Assembly: GCA_903917425.1 (NCBI GenBank)
Contig: CAIXAQ010000494.1
Location: 1-5,325 of the forward strand
Direction of reading: 5' to 3'
Origin: an uncultured Bacteroidales bacterium
GTDB taxonomy: Bacteria > Bacteroidota > Bacteroidia > Bacteroidales > UBA4417
Length of the DNA stretch: 5,325 nucleotides
The notes beneath the pieces were generated by a model. It was not told the DNA's origin, did not search any database, and saw only the letters and a program-made list of their open reading frames with translations. The position numbers were made by a program, and so were the translations under genes. Shown in pieces: positions 1 through 5,325 of the stretch. The stretch's first letter is position 1; every line of letters begins with the position of its first letter.

Positions 1-20
1 AAATATTGATATGCAAGCAA

Positions 21-28
21 TATATTTG
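21..28 (+). promoter_or_regulatory. Possible Bacteroidota -7 promoter element (TATATTTG)
   Basis: TATATTTG fits the TAnnTTTG -7 consensus of the Bacteroidota housekeeping sigma factor exactly. The matching -33 TTTG box would fall at or beyond the left window edge, so it cannot be checked. A transcript from here would run rightwards, towards the terminator of the isomerase gene, through sequence without a convincing ORF. In such AT-rich DNA an octamer like this can arise by chance. Confidence 0.2.
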
Positions 29-81
29 TTTTCATTTTCGGGATACTATGCATACAGATAAAATGATACAGGCTTTCAGCT

Positions 82-105
82 CTTTGGTATTATTTTTTAC
101 CAGAG
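82..105. other. Stem-loop in AT-rich spacer
   Basis: CTTTGGTA at 82-89 can pair with TACCAGAG at 98-105, giving an 8-bp stem (one G-U wobble when read on the plus strand) around an 8-nt T-rich loop. No T-tract follows on either side, so it does not look like an intrinsic terminator. It may be part of an unrecognised RNA or be chance. Confidence 0.25.
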
Positions 106-239
106 TAAAGCAAGATAAATTAGTCTGAAATGAAGAAATTGAATCGGAAGTCTTATTTGGAAAAATGCGTAAGATGGTGTTCTCTTTTTTAGACGATTCG
201 TGTTTTGTATAAATTAAAACAGACAATCTAAAAAAAGGT

Positions 240-272
240 AAAAAAAATACCGCTCCATTGCTGAAGCGGTAT
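240..272 (-). terminator. Rho-independent terminator of the isomerase gene
   Basis: In the minus-strand transcript, ATACCGCT (272-265) pairs perfectly with AGCGGTAT (254-247), an 8-bp stem with a 10-nt loop. It runs straight into an uninterrupted U-tract complementary to the A run at 247-240. It begins 25 bases past the TAA stop of the isomerase gene. This is a textbook intrinsic terminator for leftward transcription. In the other direction the hairpin is followed only by a loosely T-rich stretch, so it is probably one-directional. It marks the end of the operon or of the isomerase transcript. Confidence 0.88.
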
Positions 273-297
273 CCATTCGTTATTTTATTCTGGTAGC

Positions 298-2421
298 TTA
301 GTAGAATATCAGTCTATGATCCTTAATATCAGCTTTTTCCTGAAGGATATTCGACAGCATTCCGGTGCGGCCCTGGAAATACTGAGCCATTTGCCTTTTT
401 TGATTTGCGAAATCGGTTGTTGCAGGTGCTTCCTTAAGTTGATCGAGTACAAAAACATATACTCCCTGATCGCCCTGAACCGGACCGCTGACCTCGCCTT
501 TTTTTGATGCAAAAATCTGGCCTGTGAGTTTAGCTTCGTGTCCGTACATGGGAATATTGGCACTTGCAAAAGATACATCAGCCGTATCAATTTTGGTGTT
601 AGGGAACTTCTGAATAATCGAATTCAAGTCTTTCCCTTTTGCAAACTGATCGCTTACCTGTTTCATGATCAATTCAGCCTTTTTTTCGCGGATCACCAGT
701 GGTTTTATGGCATCTTTCAGCACATCGAGAGGTACAAAGCCTTTTTCGATTTTATTTTTCAAAGCAACCACCACATAAGTACCTTCAATATCATACACAT
801 TAGAAACAGCACCCTTATCTGTCTCTTCGTTAAACGACCAGCGAACCACTTCGCGGGCAGTTTTCAGACCTGGAATGGTATTATCGCTTTCGTTTAACCT
901 GTCGGCATTACGCAGGTTAAATCCTTTATCTTTAACCGCCTTATCAAATTTCTCAATAGTAGAATTGGCTGAGGCAAAAGTACTTGCTTCGTTATATAAA
1001 GCTTCTATAGTTTTGGCTCCCGGCTCCATTTTAATGTCAACAGAAGCAACCCTGATTTTTTCTGAAAGGTCCTTTTTGCCGGCGATTTTAATGATATGGT
1101 ATCCAAATTGCGTTTCTACCTTTTTAATATCACCAACAGCACCTTTAAGCACGGCTTCGTTAAATTCAGGAACCATGGCTCCATCGGCAAACCAACCCAG
1201 GTCGCCCATTTTAACTTTGGCTGATTCGTCATCGCTTTTGGTAGCAGCAAACATTTCGAATAATCCCGGGTTAGCTTTAACTACAGTTAAAATACTGTCG
1301 GCTAACTTACCGGCAGCTTCGCGGGTGCGGGTAGCCGTTTTTATTGGAGTGCCTGCATAGGAAATAAGGATATGACTTGCCTTGAGTGAATCAGGTTTGG
1401 TTTGACGATCCATAATTTTAAAAATATGGTACACATCATTCTCATCAATAGGCTGAAGTACCTGGCCAATTGGTGCATTGAAAAGCATTGAATCGATGTG
1501 TGGTGCAAAACTACCACGTTTGCGCCAGCTGCTGTCGTAACGGTTATCGGATGTTGAATTTACAAAACCAACAACATCAGTTGCCACTAAAAAGTCGCTA
1601 TACGCTCTCTGAACATTTGTTTTCAACAAAACTACGTCCTCTTCCGACATTTTTGGCTCGAATAAAACATATTCGATATTGCGGACAGGATTATCCTGTT
1701 TGTACCTGTACTTGTTCTCTGTATAGTATTTCTCATAATCTGCATCGGTTGGTTTCACCAGGCTGTCCGAAACAGTCTGGTAAGGGATTCCGGTAATGCG
1801 AACCTGAGCCATGGTGTTTGTTTCAAAGTAGTTACGTTTGGCAAAAGCCGTTGGTACATAAAAGCCCTTTGTAATCAAACTGTTGTATTTGGTTGACTGC
1901 CTGTCGTTCTTGATTGCCTTTTCCATCTGAAGGTAACGCTGTTTCATTTCAGGTTTTACCTGCTCGGGGTTATCGAGGTTCTTAAGGAAATTGTTCACAG
2001 CCTTTGAATCGAACTGCCCGGTTTTAGGGTCGGTAAAAGACTGAACTATATATTGATGAGGATTTTTACCCCTGATAAGGTCATCGAGTTCTTCAACCGA
2101 AACTGAAACGCCAAGTACATCGTACTGCTTATTCATAACAATTTCGTTAACTACCTGCTGCCATGTTTGTTGACGGAGCTGATAGCTTTCTTCGGCGGTC
2201 AGATTTTCTTTGCCGCTGTTGGTTTTCTGAATTTCACTGTTTTCTTCAACCCGTTTGTTGAATTCGGTAATTGCGATTTTTTCACCTGCAATAATCCCAA
2301 TGGTATTTGATTGTTTTGTGCGTTTGCGCTGAAAATCACTAAGCACAAACAGAAGAAGTGCAACGCCAATAATAGCCACAAGTAACCAGTAATGTTTTCG
2401 TATTTCGCCAATAATTGCCAT
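298..2421 (-). CDS. ppiD: SurA/PpiD-like membrane-anchored peptidyl-prolyl cis-trans isomerase
   Basis: Probable periplasmic folding factor of 707 residues, anchored in the inner membrane, that catalyses proline isomerisation and chaperones exported proteins. Residues about 11-28 form one hydrophobic helix after a short basic start (N-in, C-out). A SurA-N-like helical region follows at about 38-187 and a parvulin (PpiC-type) domain at about 348-449, DNA 1380-1075. The parvulin core shows ASHILI, GDLGWF, a MVPEFNEAV segment and FGYHIIKI, so both conserved histidines (about 350 and 442) are present. The remaining C-terminal third has a conserved-looking basic helix and a region near 623-660 that may be a second, degenerate parvulin unit. 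I chose the ATG at 2421 because it gives the usual MAIIGEIR-type start before the membrane helix. An in-frame ATG at 2460 would add 13 residues but lies close to the likely transcription start. The leader has no Shine-Dalgarno. The gene sits 196 bp after the CNNM gene and ends in a strong terminator. The symbol follows architecture; orthology to E. coli PpiD is not certain. Confidence 0.93.
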   Translation of the reverse strand: MAIIGEIRKHYWLLVAIIGVALLLFVLSDFQRKRTKQSNTIGIIAGEKIAITEFNKRVEENSEIQKTNSGKENLTAEESYQLRQQTWQQVVNEIVMNKQYDVLGVSVSVEELDDLIRGKNPHQYIVQSFTDPKTGQFDSKAVNNFLKNLDNPEQVKPEMKQRYLQMEKAIKNDRQSTKYNSLITKGFYVPTAFAKRNYFETNTMAQVRITGIPYQTVSDSLVKPTDADYEKYYTENKYRYKQDNPVRNIEYVLFEPKMSEEDVVLLKTNVQRAYSDFLVATDVVGFVNSTSDNRYDSSWRKRGSFAPHIDSMLFNAPIGQVLQPIDENDVYHIFKIMDRQTKPDSLKASHILISYAGTPIKTATRTREAAGKLADSILTVVKANPGLFEMFAATKSDDESAKVKMGDLGWFADGAMVPEFNEAVLKGAVGDIKKVETQFGYHIIKIAGKKDLSEKIRVASVDIKMEPGAKTIEALYNEASTFASANSTIEKFDKAVKDKGFNLRNADRLNESDNTIPGLKTAREVVRWSFNEETDKGAVSNVYDIEGTYVVVALKNKIEKGFVPLDVLKDAIKPLVIREKKAELIMKQVSDQFAKGKDLNSIIQKFPNTKIDTADVSFASANIPMYGHEAKLTGQIFASKKGEVSGPVQGDQGVYVFVLDQLKEAPATTDFANQKRQMAQYFQGRTGMLSNILQEKADIKDHRLIFY

Positions 2422-2482
2422 TTGTATGTAATTTAATAGTTTACGTAAAAAGAGGTGCAAATTTACAATAATTCCTCAGTTG

Positions 2483-2490
2483 CAAAAATA
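2483..2490 (-). promoter_or_regulatory. Likely -7 promoter element for the isomerase gene
   Basis: On the minus strand the octamer TATTTTTG fits the Bacteroidota TAnnTTTG -7 consensus and is followed by C, as is common. It lies about 60 bases upstream of the ATG at 2421, which would leave a leader of roughly 55 nt. The nearest TTTG upstream (2519-2516) is about 25 bp away, somewhat wider than the usual spacing near 20, so the -33 box is weak or unusual. The 196-bp gap before the isomerase gene supports an own promoter. I saw no terminator after the CNNM gene, so read-through from upstream remains possible. Confidence 0.5.
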
Positions 2491-2617
2491 AATTTTTCAA
2501 TCTTATGGAAAGAGCCAAAAAATGAAAGGCTTTAGTATGAAACGGTTACAAATTTTTGATTAATCACAGCTAGTTCAGGCGGAAATGAGTCGGAGAAAAT
2601 TCTGAAAACGGACAAAA

Positions 2618-3883
2618 TTATACTCCGATCTTCAGAAGAACTTTATCAATCCGGCTGCCGCTTGCTTCGAGAATAGTAAATGTAAACCGTTCAATTTCAA
2701 TCTGTTCGCGTATTTCGGGAATGCTTTGGTGAGAGCTCAGTATCAAACCGGCAAGAGTTTCATACTCATCCGATTGAGGCAGGTTTAAATTGTATTCACG
2801 GTTAAGAAAATCAATTTCAAGCCTGCCGGCCAGTATGTATTCATTTTCACTGTTTTGTTTTACAAGCAGTTCGTCTACATCGAATTCATCCTCTATTTCG
2901 CCAAATATTTCTTCTATCAGGTCTTCCACTGTTACCATTCCTGCTGTGCCACCAAACTCATCAACCACCACGGCAACACTTTTGCGTTGGGCGATCATCA
3001 CCTTAAGCACGTTACTGGCAGCCATGGTTTCAGGTACGATGACCACGGGTTTTACAATTGAAATTATGTCCGAGGGTTTGCCAAAAAGGTCGTACAGGTG
3101 AACATATCCGGTCAGATTATCGATACTTTCTTTATAAACGGGGATTTTTGAATGTTGTGTTTCGGTGAAAAATATTTTTAATTCCTCAATCGTGATCGTA
3201 TCGTCAACTGCAATTATTTCGTTTCGTGGCACCATGCACTCGCGGACCTTGGTTGTATGGAATTCGCGCACGTTCTGAATCATCTGTATCTCGCTCGATT
3301 CATCAACCTGGGTGGCAATAGGGTTGTAGAAATCCCGCAGGTACTCATCAAAATCGATGGAAGTGAACTGATACCTGACCGCTCCCGTTTTCATACCAAG
3401 TATGTAACGAAGGATCAATTCGGATAAGCCCAGAAAAAAATACATGAATGGATACAGCACCAGGTAAATGAGGTAAACGGGCACTGAGAAAAAACTGAGC
3501 AGCCCGTTCGGATTGAGTCGGAATAATATCTTAGGCAAAAATTCGGCGGTGATCAGTATCAGTAATGTGGATAAAATGGTCTGGAAAACCAGCACAAAAC
3601 CATCAGAGGAAAAAGGAGCAGGCAGATAATAAATAAGAAAGGGTTCAAGAATGGCAGCAGCAGCAATACCATAAATTACCAGAGAAATATTATTTCCGAC
3701 AAGCATGGCGCCTATGAAACGCGAAGGATGATGAATGAAACCTGAAATGAGCCTTGCAGAAAATAAGCCTTTGCCTTTCTCCAATTCAATCCGAAGTTTG
3801 TTAGAACTCACAAATGCGATCTCCATCCCCGAGAAGAACGCGGAAAAAGCAAGTGTAAGCGCTATAATTAAATAATTATTCAT
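2618..3883 (-). CDS. CNNM/DUF21 and CBS-domain membrane protein (CorC/HlyC, 'hemolysin' family)
   Basis: 421-residue inner-membrane protein of the CNNM/CorC family, often labelled 'hemolysin'. Characterised relatives are linked to magnesium export or homeostasis; haemolytic activity should not be assumed. The N-terminal DUF21 part (about 1-190) has hydrophobic segments near 3-23, 57-80, 97-120 and 127-155, with the hallmark FFSGMEIAF (16-24), LVGNNIS (61-67) and AEFLPK (113-118). A CBS pair spans about 210-330, opening with VRECMVPR (213-220) and ending with VVDEFGGTAGMVTVEDLIEE (306-325). A CorC_HlyC domain (about 345-421) closes the protein, so all expected domains are present at normal length. 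The Bacteroidota paralogue GldE has the same layout, but the neighbourhood here, next to lptC, favours the housekeeping form. The ATG at 3883 directly precedes the first membrane helix and is preceded by an A/T-rich leader without Shine-Dalgarno. It lies 43 bp after lptC, so co-transcription is likely. Confidence 0.94.
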   Translation of the reverse strand: MNNYLIIALTLAFSAFFSGMEIAFVSSNKLRIELEKGKGLFSARLISGFIHHPSRFIGAMLVGNNISLVIYGIAAAAILEPFLIYYLPAPFSSDGFVLVFQTILSTLLILITAEFLPKILFRLNPNGLLSFFSVPVYLIYLVLYPFMYFFLGLSELILRYILGMKTGAVRYQFTSIDFDEYLRDFYNPIATQVDESSEIQMIQNVREFHTTKVRECMVPRNEIIAVDDTITIEELKIFFTETQHSKIPVYKESIDNLTGYVHLYDLFGKPSDIISIVKPVVIVPETMAASNVLKVMIAQRKSVAVVVDEFGGTAGMVTVEDLIEEIFGEIEDEFDVDELLVKQNSENEYILAGRLEIDFLNREYNLNLPQSDEYETLAGLILSSHQSIPEIREQIEIERFTFTILEASGSRIDKVLLKIGV

Positions 3884-3904
3884 CGGTAAATTGAAAAGTT
3901 ACAT

Positions 3905-3931
3905 AATAGAAAACCCTTTATGGTTTCTATT
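3905..3931 (-). promoter_or_regulatory. Stem-loop over the lptC stop codon
   Basis: In the leftward transcript, bases 3931-3922 can pair with 3915-3905 to make ten pairs with a single bulged A (3910) and a 6-nt loop (3921-3916). The lptC stop codon (3929-3927) is inside the 5' arm. Only a weakly U-rich stretch follows, so it is a poor intrinsic terminator. It could act as an attenuator or as an RNA-stability element between lptC and the CNNM gene. It is AT-rich and its folding energy was not calculated. Confidence 0.4.
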
Positions 3932-4505
3932 TATCGTCCTGGAGGTAAATGGTTGCCGACACATCGCGTATAGCCCAGTTATCAAATAATTCATCCGATT
4001 CCATTCCTTTTCCGAAGATAACTTTATCGGGTTGAGTGATTTTCACAAATTCCTGGGTTGATACTTTTCTAAGGTTCTGGTCGTAAAACAGGCTTTCGGT
4101 GTTCAGTTGTTCGTGTTTCTGAAAATTCCGGATAACCACATTGCCCCGCGCCTGCATGGTACGCTTCGCATCCCAGCTAATACCGTAATTGGCGGTGAGC
4201 TCAGTTTTGGGCTGCATCAGCGAATCGAAAAATATGATTTTCAAACCGTTAGGGAATTCTGTAAAGGATTCCGCCGTTTGGTAACTTATCATTTTAGTAG
4301 CCGTGAGTTCGAACGTGGGTTTGCCCATTTCACTCTTTTTCACGTCCACATTGTTGATTGTAACATCCGGTATCGAATCCTTCGACGACAGTTTAATAAC
4401 AGCCATCATATCGTTTTCGCACGAAAACAGCATTATAGCCAGCAGAAGGATTGCTATGCTGAAAATGAATCTGACTTTTACTATTGCCGACAAGATACAA
4501 CTCAT
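3927..4505 (-). CDS. lptC: LptC, LPS export periplasmic protein, probable lipoprotein
   Basis: 192-residue LptC-type protein. In the Lpt pathway LptC takes lipopolysaccharide from the LptBFG transporter and passes it to the LptA-type bridge across the periplasm. The N-terminus is a short basic stretch, a hydrophobic segment (about 13-27) and the lipobox LFSC, with the acceptor Cys at residue 29. It therefore looks like a lipid-anchored protein, unlike the transmembrane-anchored E. coli LptC. The mature part is a beta-rich Lpt domain: a TFELTATKM strand, AKRTMQARGNVVIRN, LNTESLFYD, and a closing GKGMESDELFDNW segment typical of the family. Start choice: ATG at 4505; a GTG two codons upstream (4511) is also in frame, and a stop at 4550-4548 excludes longer forms. 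No Shine-Dalgarno precedes it. It follows the outer-membrane protein gene after about 140 bp and precedes the CNNM gene by 43 bp. Sequence similarity within this family is low, so the call leans on motifs and gene order. Confidence 0.88.
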   Translation of the reverse strand: MSCILSAIVKVRFIFSIAILLLAIMLFSCENDMMAVIKLSSKDSIPDVTINNVDVKKSEMGKPTFELTATKMISYQTAESFTEFPNGLKIIFFDSLMQPKTELTANYGISWDAKRTMQARGNVVIRNFQKHEQLNTESLFYDQNLRKVSTQEFVKITQPDKVIFGKGMESDELFDNWAIRDVSATIYLQDDK

Positions 4506-4648
4506 ATTCACATGTGGGTAATATTTATAAAATGAGGAGGAAACAGCCTATGAGTAGTTGCAGAATATAGGTCACCCTGCTTTGTTGATTCTGTAGCCAA
4601 CTTGGGAACTCTATTGATTGGGCGTTACGCGATGAAATATGAATTTAC
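4506..4648 (-). other. Non-coding gap between outer-membrane protein gene and lptC
   Basis: A gap of about 140 bases inside an otherwise tight gene string. No frame holds a credible gene: the minus-strand frame from 4624 to 4510 is open for about 37 codons but has no start codon before its final ATG-TGA. No TAnnTTTG element is evident. Bases 4533-4640 are about 44% G+C by hand count, higher than the other spacers in the window. The minus-sense RNA could form a small hairpin (4580-4574 with 4566-4560, two G-U pairs). It may hold a leader, a repeat copy or a decayed gene; none is established. Confidence 0.4.
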
Positions 4649-5325
4649 CTAATTAAATTTCCGTTTCAGAAACCATCGTTCCTGTAACGACGAGCCAATG
4701 GTAAAGCGAATGTAGTTTTCCTTTATCAGCCCATTGTCAGTAGAGCCCTGTGTACCTAATTCAACAGCAATGTTCATGGTTGATTTCGATTTTTTCATTG
4801 GCAGGCCAACTCCGAAACTAATTCCTATATCGTTGATACTGGTATTCTTGAGCTCGAGGTAACCCCGTTCGAACCTGACCCCGGCGCGATAATTGACGCG
4901 TTGGTAATACTTGCCGATATCAACAGGCGAAGGCCTGAATTGTCCTCCTAACGAAACCCGGAAATTATCCTTTAACCCGGGATTATTGCCCAGGTAGCGG
5001 AATTCACTCCATCTCTGGTAGTTAACATCAGCCAAAGCAAACCACCTGTTGGTAGTTCCGATCATAAATCCGGCCCCAAAAGCTGTTGGAAGGGTCACAA
5101 CACCATTGGTGCCTACAACGCGACTAACAGTATCTTTGATATCGTCGGTGTTTGACGATATGTTGTGTGTATACGAATAGTGAATTATCTCCGTTTCCCC
5201 GTCAAGCATTTGCGAAGGATTATAGGTCAACCCGAGTTGTAAAGATCTTCCTTCCTTCAAGGTTTTATGGTAAATACATCCCAGGTCGCAAACCCCTTTA
5301 TGTAAGCTGGCCGTACTTCTTCTCA
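4649..5325 (-). CDS. Outer-membrane beta-barrel protein, C-terminal part (5' end outside window)
   Basis: The reading frame is open from the TAG stop at 4651-4649 to the right window edge, giving at least 225 codons. The true start lies outside, and an internal TTG at 5260 should not be taken as the start. The protein is built of alternating hydrophobic/polar strands rich in Gly, aromatic residues and turns, for example LQLGLTYNPSQ, RWFALADVNYQRW, NFRVSLGGQFRPSP, YRAGVRFERGYL, IGISFGVGLP and YIRFTIGSS. It ends in an aromatic/basic segment (RWFLKRKFN). This is the pattern of an outer-membrane barrel; the family resembles the OmpP1/FadL-like proteins found beside lptC in Bacteroidota. Its substrate is unknown. 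It reads in the same direction as lptC, about 140 bp upstream of it, and may be the first visible member of the operon. Barrel class is well supported, FadL-type membership less so. Confidence 0.82.
   Translation of the reverse strand, partial: RRSTASLHKGVCDLGCIYHKTLKEGRSLQLGLTYNPSQMLDGETEIIHYSYTHNISSNTDDIKDTVSRVVGTNGVVTLPTAFGAGFMIGTTNRWFALADVNYQRWSEFRYLGNNPGLKDNFRVSLGGQFRPSPVDIGKYYQRVNYRAGVRFERGYLELKNTSINDIGISFGVGLPMKKSKSTMNIAVELGTQGSTDNGLIKENYIRFTIGSSLQERWFLKRKFN

Larger units (their letters stand above)
1..239. other. AT-rich intergenic region, no gene seen
   Basis: This stretch lies downstream of the terminator of the isomerase gene. It is rich in A and T with many short homopolymer runs and stop codons in all frames. 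The longest open frame, on the minus strand at 226-32, would need a TTG start. Its 64-residue product is rich in Ser, Thr, Lys and Asn, has no recognisable domain and has no ribosome-binding site. A 26-codon frame on the plus strand from the ATG at 48 is equally unsupported. I see no tRNA or repeat. The only structured elements are a promoter-like octamer and a stem-loop, listed separately. Confidence 0.7.

Noticed and set aside
32..226. 64-codon minus-strand open frame after the terminator
   Set aside because: It needs a TTG start, has a low-complexity AT-driven composition, no motif, no ribosome-binding site and lies downstream of a strong terminator with no promoter of its own.
875..1360. 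161-codon plus-strand open frame opposite the isomerase gene
   Set aside because: It is the antisense shadow of the parvulin-region coding sequence, whose motifs are unmistakable on the minus strand. The product has no recognisable domain.
2422..2460. Longer isomerase form starting at the ATG at 2460
   Set aside because: The 13 extra residues precede a typical MAIIGEIR-type N-terminus, and this ATG would lie only about 20 bases past the likely transcription start. The ATG at 2421 is preferred.
2618..3883. Calling the CNNM protein a haemolysin or virulence factor
   Set aside because: The label is historical. The DUF21, CBS-pair and CorC_HlyC layout points to an ion transporter or sensor and nothing suggests a toxin.
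2618..3883. Identification as gliding motility protein GldE
   Set aside because: The architecture is shared, but no other gld gene is present and the lptC/isomerase neighbourhood fits the housekeeping paralogue better. It cannot be fully excluded without alignment.
4107..4535. Plus-strand open frame of 142 codons opposite lptC
   Set aside because: Antisense shadow of lptC; the minus-strand product has a lipobox and Lpt-family motifs, while this one has no signal or domain.
4533..4568. Plus-strand GAGGAGG followed nine bases later by ATG, resembling a classic ribosome-binding site
   Set aside because: The frame from ATG 4550 stops after six codons, and genes of this phylum rarely rely on Shine-Dalgarno sequences. 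The match is probably chance.
4649..5260. Treating the outer-membrane protein as complete with a start at 5260
   Set aside because: That codon is TTG within a continuing barrel-like frame, which stays open to base 5325. The gene is cut by the window edge.

Overview
The window looks like a chromosomal stretch from a member of the Bacteroidota, probably Bacteroidales or a related order. All four genes lie on the minus strand and all concern the cell envelope. The assignment rests on four observations: the gene order (outer-membrane protein, LptC, CNNM/CBS protein, SurA/PpiD-type isomerase), which from memory is common in this phylum; an LptC that carries a lipobox; a TAnnTTTG-type promoter element; and A/T-rich leaders with no Shine-Dalgarno sequence in front of the start codons. 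No database search was possible.

Layout in the direction of transcription (right to left). 5325-4649 is the C-terminal part of an outer-membrane beta-barrel protein whose 5' end is cut by the window edge. 4648-4506 is a non-coding gap. 4505-3927 is lptC. A 43-bp gap with a stem-loop over the lptC stop codon leads into 3883-2618, a four-helix DUF21/CNNM plus CBS-pair plus CorC_HlyC membrane protein. 2617-2422 is an intergenic region with a Bacteroidota -7 element. 2421-298 encodes a large membrane-anchored SurA/PpiD-like peptidyl-prolyl isomerase. A clear intrinsic terminator at 272-240 closes the unit. 1-239 is AT-rich and holds no convincing gene.

Together the genes suggest an envelope-biogenesis cluster: LptC for moving lipopolysaccharide across the periplasm, a periplasmic chaperone/isomerase for proteins crossing or folding in that space, a probable inner-membrane ion transporter or sensor, and an outer-membrane barrel protein. 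Shared purpose is inferred from neighbourhood, not shown by the sequence.

I found no mobile element, CRISPR array, tRNA, rRNA, toxin-antitoxin pair or defence gene. This is an ordinary core-genome region. The points most worth a second look are small: the non-coding gap before lptC, the hairpin and start-stop codon pair between lptC and the CNNM gene, and the lipoprotein form of LptC.
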